64,000 nucleotides of DNA from Garcia nutans (Eukaryota; Streptophyta; Magnoliopsida; Malpighiales; Euphorbiaceae). A program made the position numbers and the translations under genes. The notes beneath the pieces are model-generated. The model ran no database searches, was not told where the DNA came from, and saw nothing but the letters and a program-made list of their open reading frames with translations. Numbering within the stretch: position 1 is the first letter of the stretch; each line of letters starts with the position of its first letter. Below are positions 44,498 to 55,573 of this stretch, piece by piece. The DNA lies in contig CANTUV010000037.1 of assembly GCA_947685225.1 (NCBI GenBank), positions 27,051,001 through 27,115,000 of the forward strand, in the 5' to 3' direction.

Positions 44498-45374
44498 GCG
44501 GCGACTCAGTGGGGATAAGAGAAGTTAATTTTGTTGATCTTTATATTATTTTATTCTTTCTTATTATAATATTATCCATTGTATCATTTATATTGCATTG
44601 TGTGCGTGAGTTAGGATATCCGTGTTACCCGAGTTATGTTATGTAAGGGATACCATACTTTCACATAAGATTTGGAGATCGAGCATGGCATAATCACTTA
44701 TAGCCTTGTAGCTTTTGGTATATACTTACTATGGGAGCCTAAACTTTTCAACCCAAAGACTAAAGTCCATATAAATGGCCTAGTTACTTAGGTTTTTACC
44801 CAAATTCTTATTGTTTGACTAGGATCGATATATCTTGGTTTGATCCATGATCTATATGATTTTTCTTTTTCTACTATGACCTAATCATGGTGTAAGCCCA
44901 AAATAATTTTATTCTTATAGACCTAAAATAATTTTACTTCTTTAAACCCAAAATAATTTCAATTTTCAAGCCCAAAATTAAAATGCAAAAAAAAAAAGAG
45001 AGAGACCAAATTATTTTCAAATCCTTTTCCAAGATGGTCTTTTATACATAAAACCTTTTCTAAAATGGGCCAAAATTCTTTTCTACCTCATGGGCCAAAT
45101 ACAAATCCCAAGACTCATTTTTAACAAGCTTTTTTTACAATAATCTTTAAAACAAAACTATTTTTCACTTCATTCAAATTAAAAACTTTTCTTAACATTT
45201 TTCTTGAATGGGCTTACTACTATTTAGGTCAATTATGGAATACTAAAAATCAATTGTGGGCCTAATTTATACTAAGACTTATTAATTATGGGCTTGTTTG
45301 TGGCATGAATCATTAGATGTTTTTCCAAATAGGAAATCTATTTATGATAAACCCTTTAATTTAGTTTTAATTTA
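44498..45374 (+). other. Primer-binding site and leader of element T
   Basis: GCGGCGACTCAGTGGGGA (44498-44515) follows the LTR end and matches the primer site of U at 51483 with a small deletion. It resembles the tRNA-Arg-type primer site known for Tat/Ogre elements. The leader then follows U (51504-52360) with 'gtgcgtgagttagga', 'gagatcgagcatggcataa' and 'cccaaagactaaag'. It breaks off at about 45374 in Athila sequence, so T has no coding region in the window. Confidence 0.75.
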
Positions 45375-45673
45375 TGGTACCTCCGCCAGCTGCATTGATG
45401 GACTGCTTACTTGCATAATTCAATTCATTGTAGAAAGTTTGAATATGTAGCCACAGCAGAAGCCCATGGTGAGGACACCTTCTCAATAAATCTTTGAATC
45501 TTTCCCAAGCATCATAAAGAGTTTCACCATCTAGCTGGAGAAAAGATGAAATATCATTTCTCAACTTGGCAGTCTTGGACAGTAGAAAATATTTCTCTAA
45601 GAATTTTTCTGCCAATTGACCCCATGTGGTGAAAGTGTTTAGGGGGAAAGATTTTAGCCATTTCTTCGGTTGA
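45375..45673 (-). pseudogene. Athila-type gag capsid fragment
   Basis: The minus strand is open and encodes FTTWGQLAEKFLEKYFLL, SKTAKLRNDISSFLQLDGET and LYDAWERFKDLLRRCPHHGL, then QTFYNELN. These are the most conserved blocks of the plant Athila-lineage gag capsid ('W..L...FL.KYFP..K....R..I..F.Q...E.L..AWERFK.LL..CP.HG'). It is cut at its 5' side by an LTR starting at 45674 and at its 3' side by T leader. It is not the same element as at 1-3891, whose capsid region is outside the window, although both could belong to one family. Confidence 0.85.
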
Positions 45674-45983
45674 TGTAACACCCCTTCCCGACCTACATGT
45701 GTAAGCTGAGTAGAGGCGCCACACTAACCTAATGTTGCTACCAATTTTACTTAGTCAAATTTTAGTTCCGATTTTTTTTTTCAAAAATTTTGCCATAGTT
45801 TCGCCTAAAAATTGAGTCCCAAGTGTCGACAAAACCGGTTTTTTTCTTATTTTTAAAAACATTTTACACAAACCAATGCAAACAAAATCATTCTCAGTAC
45901 ACTCCCAATAAATCCCCCTTGTAACCTCAACTACAACCTGCAAAAAGAATTTACACTTCTAGTGCAACATAACATAAAGGTTT
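45674..45983 (+). repeat. LTR fragment related to the solo LTR at 40886
   Basis: It starts TGTAACACCCCTTCCCGACC and follows 40886-41170 closely ('cccaagtgtcgacaaaac', 'caaccaatgc'-type landmarks, 'ctacaacctgca'). After about 300 bases it is replaced by a different LTR. No duplication was found next to it. Confidence 0.7.
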
Positions 45984-47340
45984 TGTGACAATCCCTATAT
46001 TTAAATATTACACAGCGGAAGTTATAAAATATTTACATATTTACATACTAAACATTTCTTTACAAAATATAAAGAAATATACATGATTGGCAAGTCTACT
46101 CTGATCTTTAAGCTCCCAAAATGGATTCTTCAAGGTCTACTCTCACTTGGTCTTGATGAACTCTCGGGTTCAACTCTATCAACTCTATTACCTGCGCGAT
46201 TAAACACTATCGCGCTAAGCCAAGGGCTTAGTAAGATAAAACATGCAAATGGTATGCTTTAATGTAATGCAATGCCACATATGTTATTGATAAGATCAAC
46301 ATCATAAATATAAAGTTAATCACATAATTATGCATTTCACAAATCATAGTCATATGAGTATACCCCATTTCAACATCTTTCCACATTCAACATTACTCAA
46401 TCATACTCAATAACCAACATCTCATTTCATTAACTCATAACATTATTTAGGACATTCATATAACCTTGACACCTATGGGCCCAACAAGTATTTAATACGA
46501 TATTCAGAGTTCAGAGTTACTGATTTGGTTCATAGTCACAATAATCTCGCCCGTAGGCAATGTATATACATGTATCTCTATCCATGGATAGTGTAACAGA
46601 CCCAGTCTCTTGGACCATCACTCAACACATATGAGGAGATCCTCAACCCGACAAGACTATTACAAATCATATATCTTATATTCACAATTCTCATAGTGTA
46701 ACAGACCCAGTCTCTTGGACCATCAACTCAACACATATGAGGAGATCCTCAACCCGGCAAGACTGTTACCTTTCATCATTTCTTAGGCATGCCACCCAAA
46801 TCCAGAACTCTGAAACTGAATAACATATTAAACAAACAATTCATTTATTATATAGTTACCATTTCCATTCTCAAATTCTCATCACATTTAGGCAAACATG
46901 CCTTCTTTCTTTCAATATCATCATCATAGCCAATCACAATGGCATTGTCTCATATCATGTCTTATTTGAATTATTATTTCAATTTCAATGTATATTATTC
47001 ATGAAACACATAACCATTCACAATGCATAACATAACATTGTTCAATCTCAACAATGCAATTAGGGCAAAGAACAATTGATATGATTCATATGAATAATAC
47101 ATTCTGGTTTTAGACTCCATTTTATCCTTATTTTGAAAAATTGTATAAAATAATCTACTTGATTAAAAATTCTACAATTTTTACAGAATTTAGTTTTGTA
47201 TCTTAAAATCATTCCTTTAAAATTTCAGATCAAACTGAACACAAAATCTTGGTCAAATAGTTCACCTAACCAGACTGCCCCAATTGCCCTGCATCCTGGC
47301 AGCAGTTCTGAACTTTGTGAATTCATATTAACATTATTAC
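45984..47340 (+). repeat. LTR fragment related to the solo LTR at 10741
   Basis: It begins TGTGACAATCCC, a plausible LTR terminus, and shares the 10741 landmarks: 'cgcgctaagcc', 'cagagttactgatttgg', 'gtaggcaatgtata', 'cccagtctcttggacc'. A segment of about 107 bases with 'gtgtaacagacccag' is duplicated (about 46590-46695 and 46697-46770). It loses similarity near 47340 and has no visible 3' terminus. 47341-47510 is AT-rich and unassigned. Confidence 0.6.
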
Positions 47341-47514
47341 CTATCATAAATTTTTTAAAAATTTAATAAATATTAAATAAATATAGATAATTGAAAATAA
47401 AATAAAATAAGTTATTATTATGTGCATTATGGTTGAAATAAATTTGGTAAAAGAATTAAATTATATTATATGTCTGATTTTTTTAATGTAATTATTAGTT
47501 TTTTAAAATTTGGA

Positions 47515-47714
47515 GAGAACTTCTAATAAAGGCCATCAGAAAGCAAAAGGAACCAAAAAACCGGGGCCCGCCCAATCATCTTTGACCACCACTATCATCC
47601 CTTCTTTTTATACTCGCCAGAGGCTTCCTTTAAAAAACAAAAATCCCCAAATCAACTGCACAACCATTCAAACCAACCGCCGCCTACTTTCACAATCTCC
47701 ATTTTCGTTTCTCA
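47515..47714 (+). promoter_or_regulatory. Captured upstream/5' UTR sequence of the MOS11-like gene
   Basis: This GC-richer stretch holds GGGGCCCGCCCAATC (47562-47576), resembling the GGGCCC/site II elements of plant housekeeping promoters, and a CT-rich run before the coding exon. Inference only: the sequence fits a promoter-proximal and leader region carried along with exon 1. Confidence 0.4.
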
Positions 47715-48040
47715 ATTGCAACCAACGCCGAGAAGCTCACTGCCGATACTCATCTCAAGGAAAATCTGACCAAACCACTAGAGGCGACGGACCCTGCCCT
47801 CGCCAATCCAGATCAAGTCGAGGATTCTACAATCATTAATCCATCTGATGTTAATTTAGGTTCCGACAGGGCTAAGGACGGTGAGGATTCGAAGAGCAGC
47901 AGCAAAGGCGCCGGAGCTAGCTCGATTTCAGGAAATATTGCTCCAGTCTCTGACACGGAGAAAAAGATCTGCAGTGCTGAGCGGTTTGGGATTGCTGTTC
48001 AGTTGTCCGAGCAAGAGAAACGCAATTCTCGAGCCGAAAG
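47715..48040 (+). pseudogene. MOS11: Captured first exon of a MOS11-like (CIP29/Tho1-related) gene
   Basis: One frame is open for 109 codons from 47715 to a splice donor (GAAAG|GTAATA, exon end 48040). Its end reads VSDTEKKICSAERFGIAVQL followed by SEQEKRNSRAER, matching the repeated 'KK.RRAERFG..V.L.E.EKR..RAERFG' motif of MODIFIER OF SNC1 11, a nuclear protein linked to mRNA export. The upstream half is acidic and low-complexity, as in the family. The expected ATG is ATT at 47715-47717 (I-A-T-N-A instead of M-A-T-N-A). The later RAERFG-type repeats of the protein were not found in 48041-49800, so only exon 1 seems present. The lone exon among mobile DNA and the lost start argue for a captured or processed-off fragment, not a working gene. 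Confidence 0.75.
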
Positions 48041-49880
48041 GTAATATACAAATCTATTTCATGTTGTTTACTTTATTTTTAGATTCGTTTGTGCTAACTT
48101 AGGTGTTAGGGTTTATGCTAACTTGAGTGATAATAGGTTTCAAAATGGTCTAATGCCAGCAAATTTTTTTATATGTATATTATATGTATGTGTTCTTGTT
48201 GTTTGAGGAATTGTACTATTTTTGTTTACTTGATATTCTGCTATCGGTACTGAGTAATGCGTGAATTACTTGTAGAATCATCGCAGGGACTTGTTTTTTG
48301 TACGAGTACTTTTTCATTTGAAATTTATGCTCCACCTCTCACAGTTCCTGTGATGGAAGCATAAACAAATTTATAAGAAGCATTGGAATAATAACTTGGT
48401 TGTCTGTTAGCAACCATGTGCAAAGTAAGCCTTTGAAACCATTTTTCGCTTCTTTCTGTTATCTCTTTCTCTTCTCCTGCTTAGTTTTTATTTATTTGTT
48501 TACTTATTTTGCTTGCAAATCCTCAAGGCACTAGAAAAGGCCATTGTTTCATCTTAAAAGGCCAGCGTTTCTTGATAGCTCATGGAAGTATTTTTGTCTA
48601 GCAAAATCACTTGTTTATGTTGATTTAAGTTAACAGATTTTTGTTTTTTATTTAAGTTAACAGAGTTTTGTTTTTTAAAGCCTGAAAATATTGATTTTAC
48701 AAAGGCTTATATCTTTAAGATTTCTTAACGTCCTGACTAATGTACTTTTTGTATGCTTTGCATTTACCAGATTAACCAAAAAGCATATGCTGGTGAGCAA
48801 TTCATTTTTTTTATTTTATTTGTTCCTATTTATTCATTTTTTTCTCTTAATACTATTTCATTTGTGCAACATGACGACATCCTTCCTAGAAAAATAATTC
48901 CAGGCTATGTGTAAGGTGGTTTCCAAGTCCTGTGAAGACGTTAAACAAAGCATAAGAAGAGCTCGCTAGAAGGTATGACAGTAACTTTATTTCACTGTAA
49001 TTGTATAAGTTTAGAATTTCAACTGGAAAATCCAAATTCAACAACATAATGTTCTATAGTCATGGAGGGATGGAATTTATATGTGGTTCATATTACAGAA
49101 GTGCGAGTGCAGCTCATATGGACCTTAGTAGCTAGAATACATTTTCTTAATGTTAACTTATTTGAACCTTCCTATTTGTAATTATCATGTCTGAACTTTT
49201 TATTTATCATATTCGTATGTGATGAGAAGCATAAGCAAAATTATTGATATGTTCCATTTTCTTTTCTTTTTTTTCCAGAATGGCATTTGATTTGTCGGAT
49301 ACAAACATTTGGTATTAAAATTTCATGTTTGATATCATTATTTTCTTGTTTGTAGGTAACTCATAACTATGGTGGAGAGATTGCATCCAGATGGGAGGTA
49401 TTGAAATACTCTTTCTGTTAATGTATTTAATTGGCTTAACTACAAGTATGGGATTTTGCTATCATATCATTTAAAAGCAAAAGCTACATTACTAATATTT
49501 TCTGAAATATTTTTGTCACAAAATTCCTGAGCAGCTACACGAGTTGAATGAAAAATCCTATACACCACGGTTAGTATTACTTTGTTAACGTGTATCATAC
49601 TATTCTTTTCATTTACTCTTTTTAATATTATTTGCAGGTTAATAATGATGATGCAAGTCATGATTCAATGGAAAATGATAATTGAAGATCTATATTGTTA
49701 TTTTCAAGATAGATTATTTATAGTAGTGTTCTTAACACTTGTATAGTTAAATTGTAAAATATTTTATTCTATTGAAGATTAATAAAAGAATTATTTTTAT
49801 CAATGTAATTAGTGTTTTTTTAGATTTTGTTTAAATGTTCCAAATGTATTTATAAAGTTCTCATAAAATTAATTGATAAT
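48041..49880 (+). other. Intron-rich unidentified segment with candidate exons
   Basis: Codon-like islands are bounded by AG...GT: about 49356-49398 (V-T-H-N-Y-G-G-E-I-A-S-R-W-E), 49534-49570 (L-H-E-L-N-E-K-S-Y-T-P) and 49639-49685 (VNNDDASHDSMENDN, then stop). They sit between T-rich intron-like stretches, and 'aataaaagaatta' near 49783 could serve as a poly(A) signal. No family is recognised. They may be the last exons of a gene of the adjoining CACTA transposon or another captured gene. Confidence 0.35.
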
Positions 49881-49904
49881 ACAAATAGTTCCAATAAAAA
49901 TCAA

Positions 49905-50283
49905 TATTAAATTACTACGGATTTGCTACGAATCTGCGACGGATATTTGAAATCTATGACGGAATCTGCGATAGATACTGCGACGATAATCTGCGACGGA
50001 ATCTGCAACAAATTTGCGACGGAAATCTGTGACTAAATCTGCGACAGAATCTGCGACGACTGCCCTTTACCCGCGAAAATTTAAGCGCGAGATTTGCAAC
50101 TGCCCAGTGGTTGCAAATCCGTCGCAATCTGCGACGGCCTGTCGCAAAATTTAAAATTGTGACGCCTTTTTTATTAACGGATCGTATCCGTCGCAGATCG
50201 GTCGCAAGACTTGAATTGCGACGAATTTGCGATGGATCTGCGACGGATTCTGTCCGTTGCAGATAGCGTGTTTTTTTGTAATG
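49905..50283. mobile_element. Subterminal and terminal region of a CACTA (En/Spm-like) transposon
   Basis: More than fifteen copies of TCTGCGACGGA-like motifs occur in both orientations within 370 bases, ending in GTGTTTTTTTGTAATG at 50283. Read inward on the minus strand this is CATTACAAAAAAACACGC, one base from the CACTACAA(A) terminus of plant CACTA elements, whose ends carry such subterminal transposase-binding repeats. The next bases, TCT, are also the target sequence in the intact LTR copy (63456), fitting a 3-bp duplication. The opposite terminus was not found, so the extent to the left is unknown. Confidence 0.7.
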
Positions 50284-51482
50284 TCTACTTATAAAAACTT
50301 TAATTTATTTGTTTAAATTCATAAAACTTCATGAAATTATCAAATTGATTTCCAAATTCTTAAAAATTATTCACCACCCGAGACCCTAAATTCCAAAATA
50401 TCAAATCCAAATTCAACTTCCAAAATTCAAAATAATGAACACTAACTCTTTTAAAACCTTAAACCCTAATTTTTATGAACCCTAATCCTTTTAAAACATT
50501 AAAAAACATAAAAACCTAAAAACCTAAATTTTACACAGTAGCTTAGGAACCTAATAACCAAAAATCACAAATTAAAGTATTTTAAAGTGTTTAAAACCCT
50601 AGTTTCATGATATCATCATTCAAACGTTAATTTTGTTAATCAAAGAGTCTTACCAATCCTTTAAAACATAAAACCCTAATTTATTTTAATTCCATAAAAA
50701 GTCACAGTAGCCATAATTGGACTTTTATTTGCTTTATTCAATTCCATACTTGATTATGCTTTGATTTATTTCTTATGCTTTAATTTATTTAATTTCAATA
50801 CTTGATTTATTTAATTTATCATGGATGGATGTTTATTTTATATTTTTATTAATAGCTTTGATGAATGATTTATTTATGATGAATGATTATTTACTTTTAT
50901 CAATTAATTTAGATTTCCAAAAGTTGTAAGAGGTATGTTTCCACTTGGTGGGTACCTCATTAGTTAAACATCATGTGATTTAATTTGCTTTTCTATTTTA
51001 GAACCTATGTAAAGGGCATGTTTCTACCTTTTGGTGGGTGTCCTATTTAGGCATGTGATGTAAGGACATGTTTCCATCCTTGGATGGGTGTCCATTTATT
51101 TGCTTTATTTGGACATTGCTTTGATTTTAATATATTGATGCTTTCTTTTAATTATTGTGTGTAATATGGATAATATTGTTATATTTAAGAATTTTATAAT
51201 ATTAAGACCTGTAAAAGAGGTCGGTTCCAATGAACCGGGCGTTGTGGGAGTGCTGGATCATTTCTCACCTTCCCCACACGTACCCAACTTTCCGAACCCA
51301 TTAGGGGGTTGGGGATTCCTTAGGAATCGAGTCATCCACCCCTTTCTTCTTCCAGGCCCGTCAGGGTGGCGACTCCATTTTCTCCAAACTTAGGTCCGTG
51401 TTCTCTAAGGCCCCGAGCCTAAACAGTGCCGAAGTCGCAAGAACCATTCCACCGGGAGTGGGGGCAAAAATCCCCGCTCACA
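50284..51482 (+). repeat. 5' LTR of element U, front missing
   Basis: It begins at TCTACTTATAAAAAC next to the CACTA end, matching the 3' LTR from 63456, and runs to CCCCGCTCACA. AAACCCTAA-like motifs lie at 50380-50710 and the three 'CATGTTTC...GGGTGTCC' boxes at 50930-51100. The part with the TATA box is missing, so this LTR cannot start a transcript by itself. Confidence 0.85.
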
Positions 51483-51501
51483 GTGGTGACTCCACTGGGG
51501 A
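51483..51501 (+). other. Primer-binding site of element U
   Basis: GTGGTGACTCCACTGGGGA follows the LTR terminus directly. It resembles the tRNA-Arg-type primer sites described for Tat/Ogre elements. The same site in T is at 44498. Confidence 0.7.
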
Positions 51502-52535
51502 TAAGAGAAGTTGATTTCGTTGGTCTTTATATTATTCTATTCTTTCTTATAATGATATTATCCATTGCATCATATTAGATTGCATTGTGTGCGTGAGTTA
51601 GGACACCCATGTTACCCGTGTTGTGTTATGTAAGTGATACCATACTTTCACTCAAGGTATGGAGATCGAGCATGGCATAACCACTCATAGCCTCGTACCA
51701 TTTGATATATACTTGCTATGGGAACCTAAGCCTTTTAACCCAAAGACTAAAGCTCTTGTAATTGGCCTAGTTACTTTCCTTAGGTTTTACCACAAATGCA
51801 TGTTGTTTGACTATGGTTAAATTATTTTAGTCTAAATCATGGCATATTTGGTTTGTTCTTTTTCTAATATGACCTAAGTAAATTGTAAGCTCAAAATAAA
51901 TTTTTCTTTAAGATCCAAAAGACCAAAACTATTTTCAAACTTTTTCCAAGATGGTCTTTGGACATAAGACTTTTTCTAAAAAATAAATAAATAAATTCTT
52001 TGGCCCATGGCCCAAATACTAAGCCCAAAATCCATTTTTCTAACCTTTTTTACAATGGGCTTAGAAACAAAACTATTTTCACCCAACCGTTTTTTTACAA
52101 AGAGCTTGCAAAAATATTTAAGTCAATTATGAAATACCAAAAATCAATTGTGGGCCTAGTTTACACTAAGAATAAATTAACCATGGGCTTGTTTTTGGCA
52201 TGAACCATTAGTTACTCTTTCCAAGTGAGAAATATATTTATAATAAACCTCTTAATTTCATTTTAATCCAACATAGCATAAAAGCTACTTTAGTTGGTTG
52301 AATGGATTAAAACCTAATTAATGGGAATTATCATGGATTGATTTCCATTTTTGAAAATATAACTATTGGTTGAAACGTCCGAGGGAATTATTCGAAAGCA
52401 AGATACCCTGTGTTGGTATTTTGTTAACCATATACCTAGGAAAAAGAGACTCGCCATTCGTGTGTGGATGTTATAAGGTTGGAAGGATCGTCCTAATTAC
52501 ACTTGTTTATTGGTTTATTGTGCATACATGCATAC
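51502..52535 (+). other. Untranslated leader of element U
   Basis: About 1 kb without genes, shared with T (44516-45374) and, inverted, with W (17487-18317). The presence of the same leader in three elements shows it is a constant part of this family. Short frames in it are not conserved between copies. It ends in three tandem CATACATG units just before the gag start. Confidence 0.7.
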
Positions 52536-53743
52536 ATGCATACATTTGCATCTCATATCATTGATCCTCTCTGGCTCACAGCCCTGGATTATGAAAGTTC
52601 AAAAGCTTATGACAATCCGACCTACGCTTGAGACGAAGTATCTAGCAACGACTCAATCACTTACTCGCCTAAAACAATGGAGCCCGAAGAAATTTAAAGG
52701 ATGGTGGATGAAGCCCTTAATGCCAAAATGGAAGAAATCAAAGAGGCCCTACCTGAGACCATGAAGAACCAATTGACTGCAATCTTAGAGAATCATGCCT
52801 AGGCATCTGCTAGCACTAAAAAACCAAAGGACAAAGGGAAGACTAAAGTTAGTGAAGTGGTTTTTGATGATGAAAAGGTGATCATTGATGATGACGATGA
52901 TTGGGCTCAATATTACCAAGAGGTTCAAGAAAAGAAGAAAGAACCGAAGGCTGTTGAGAAGGCAACTATTGAAAAGACCGAGACATCGAATGTTGAAAAG
53001 ATGATTGCTAATTTAGAAAAGAAATTTGAGAAGAAGCTGAAAACCGAAGAGAAGTCTGAGATCGACAAACTATTTGAACAAGATGATGAGGTCCCTTATA
53101 AGTTCAAGACGCCTTCCTTTGTTAAGACAATGGCACTGGAAATCCCCATCTTCATGTGAAGCAGTATATCACTGCCATGCAGTTTGCCCGAGCTACTAAG
53201 GCTCAAACCCTAAGGTACTTTATGCTCTCATTGGACCTTGTTGTCCAAAATTGGTTCAATACCTTAGATGATGGAACACAAAAGAGTTGGGATCTACTTT
53301 ACAAAGCCTTCATCCAACAATATGGATATAATGTTGAGTTAGAAGTTACCTTAATGGAAGTGGAGTCCATTAGGCAAAGGCCAAATGAGAATTTTGTGGA
53401 CTATGTGAAAAGGTGGAGAAACAAGGCTGCTTTACTCAAGAAGAGGCCCGATGAATCTGATCAAATAAGGATGATTGTGAGAGGGGTGTTGCCTAGTCTT
53501 CGTGAGAGGATGTCTCATACACTCATCCATGATTTCAAAGACCTTCTCCAAGCTGGTTTGCAAATTGAAGAATGGGAAAGGGAGAAGAGCCGCTTTGAAA
53601 CAAAAAGGAACGAGAAAGGGAGCTATCAACCTGGTAGCCAAAGCATGCAAAAGGCCATCGGTGTTAATGCTACTAACCAAGGGACAAGGAGAATTTTTTT
53701 GGAATTGGGAAAGCCGATGTCTTGGGTTCTCAACAAGCTTTAA
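52536..53743 (+). pseudogene. Gag of element U (N-terminus and capsid)
   Basis: The start ATG at 52536 (MHTFAS...PLWLTALDYESSKAYD) is chosen because W starts the same way at 15540. In-frame stops at 52629 (TGA), 52695 (TAA) and 52800 (TAG) interrupt the N-terminal part. The Lys/Glu-rich segment EKTETSNVEKMIANLEKKFE follows, then a frameshift near 53126: W keeps K-Y-S there, U has lost one base. The capsid domain follows from 53132: GTGNPHLHVKQYITAMQFA, LSLDLVVQNWFNTLDDG, YGYNVELEVTLMEVESIRQ, RPNENFVDYVKRWRNKA, as in Tat-lineage gag. A further TAA at 53741 precedes LLQPLNPHPLPNP, which belongs to the same protein. Gag would package RNA into particles in the cytoplasm. Confidence 0.85.
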
Positions 53744-55573
53744 AGAAAAGGATTACTACAACCCTTAAATCCTCATCCTTTGCCTAACCCTCTCACACCT
53801 AATTTAGACACCAAAGCATTTTGTCAATTTCACCAAATGCAAGGGCATGACACGGATAGATGTGTGAGTTTGAGACATGAGATTCAAAATCTAATTGATA
53901 ATGGGAAGCTACCCGAGCCCAACAAGCCAAACACCAAAGACAACCCATTACCAAAATTCAATAGGATACCACCACCGGCGACCTTCATGATTGGAAGAGG
54001 TTTACATGAAGACTTTGTCATGTCTTCTTTTCAAGATGTAGATGAGAAAGCAATCAAAGAAGAAGAGGCATTTGTCAAAATTGAACAAGCTATGATGGGT
54101 GGAGAAATAGCGATTTGTGTTGTCAACAAGTTTTGGGATTCAAGTGATAGTGATGATGATATCATACCCAAGAAGGAGGAGTGGATTTGGTCCGAGCCCG
54201 AAGAAGATGAGGTGATGAATACTAGATCCGGTAAGCCTTACGCAAGGCTACCACCTAAGGAGATAGAAACGAATAAGGGAAAGGAAGTTGAAGTGGAAGA
54301 AGATGATGCTGTGCTAAAGCAATTGAAAAGAACCCAAGCAAGTGTTAGCATTTGGGACTTGTTAGCTACTTCTAAAAAGCACCGAGAAACTATGGCCAAA
54401 GCCTTAGCTAGCATGCCAATTTCTACCTCCACAACACTGGAGGAGTTGATAAACTTCATAAAAATTGGGGAAGTAATGAAATGTGAAGAGGTCCAAGAAA
54501 AGAATGAAGTTAATATGGGAGCAGTTTCTTTTTCTGATGCAAACTTACCGGAGGAGGGAAGAGACCACATCCGCCCTCTCTTTATCAAAATAGAAGTCAA
54601 GGGGAAGAGGACTCCATGTGTAATGGTCGATGATGGGTCTGCCATAAATGTTTGTCCACTTAAGATACTGCCAAAGCTAGCCATGTCAACAAGAGATCTA
54701 AACCCAACCGAGGTGACAATTTGTGCTTATGACAACACTAAGAGGCATGCCGAAGGGACTTTCAAAGCGGCCGTCAAGGTTGGTCCAATTGAATCTATTG
54801 TTGAGCTTGTTGTTTTAGACATACCATTTACCTTTGCCTTGCTCTTGGGGCGACCATGGTTTCACCCTCTTGGTAGAGTTCCTTCCACCCTTCATCAAAA
54901 GATCAAATTCCCCAATGGAAATGAAACAGTGGTCATTGAAGCTGAAGATAATGAGATTGTTAACGCTCTAATGGTTGAGAGGCCTCTCAATGGTTTTCAA
55001 GTAGTTGTAATTTCTGATGACGAAGCAGTGGACTCCAAAGTCTTGAATATGATGAAGAACATGAACTACCTTCCCGGAGCTGGTCTTGGAAAGGGTAAGG
55101 CCGGTTTAACAAAGTTGCCAGATTTTAGAACTCAAGCTTCCAAGAAGAGGTTAGGATATGGCAAAGCCAATGATGTTCAACCAAAGAAGAATGAGAAGAT
55201 GAGCTTCCCACCGCTCGAAGAGATTTTTGTCAAAGCACCAGATATGGGACCACCCCAAGGAAAGCCCGAGCCAATCATGTTCATGGGTAAGTTAATCCCC
55301 GGTTTTGAAATTTTTGCAGATGTTGCTGAGCTAGTGGAGCAAGTGAAGAAAGAGCTCACCCTGTCAATCAACAAAGAGAAGAATGAAGCTGTCCTGAAAG
55401 CTGAGAAGACTCCAGAAGAGATTGCTGCCCTGGTTGAAGAAAAGTTTGAAGACATCCTGCTTTATGATTCTGAGAACAAAGATTTTGATTTTGATTTTAA
55501 TTTGTCTACTTTATATGAGGATGATGATGTTTTCTTTTCCAAAATGAATGCAATAAAGTCTAATTTTGATTAG
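53744..55573 (+). pseudogene. Gag tail, CCHC-like finger, protease and G-patch-like segment of U
   Basis: Same frame as the capsid. Order from the Met at 53780: finger C-Q-F-H-Q-M-Q-G-H-D-T-D-R-C (residues 15-28), an acidic linker, protease core VMVDDGSAINVCPLKILPKL (residues about 280-299) and FALLLGRPWFHPLG (flap-distal end), then a glycine-rich G-patch-like stretch MMKNMNYLPGAGLGKGKAGL (residues about 424-443), common in Tat/Ogre polyproteins. The active-site triad is D-D-G-S, where most retropepsins have D-T/S-G; relatives in this lineage read D-N-G-S, so this may be normal for the group. The frame is open for 597 codons and ends in TAG at 55571, with pol continuing in the same frame. Confidence 0.85.

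Noticed and set aside
47881..48102. Open frame MRIRRAAAKAPEL... overlapping the MOS11-like exon
   Set aside because: It is the wrong frame; the MOS11-type motifs are in the frame that passes 47715-48040.
54238..54684. Long minus-strand frame opposite the protease of U
   Set aside because: It is a shadow of the gag-pro frame, with no conserved family, no start context and no introns, unlike the supported antisense genes downstream.
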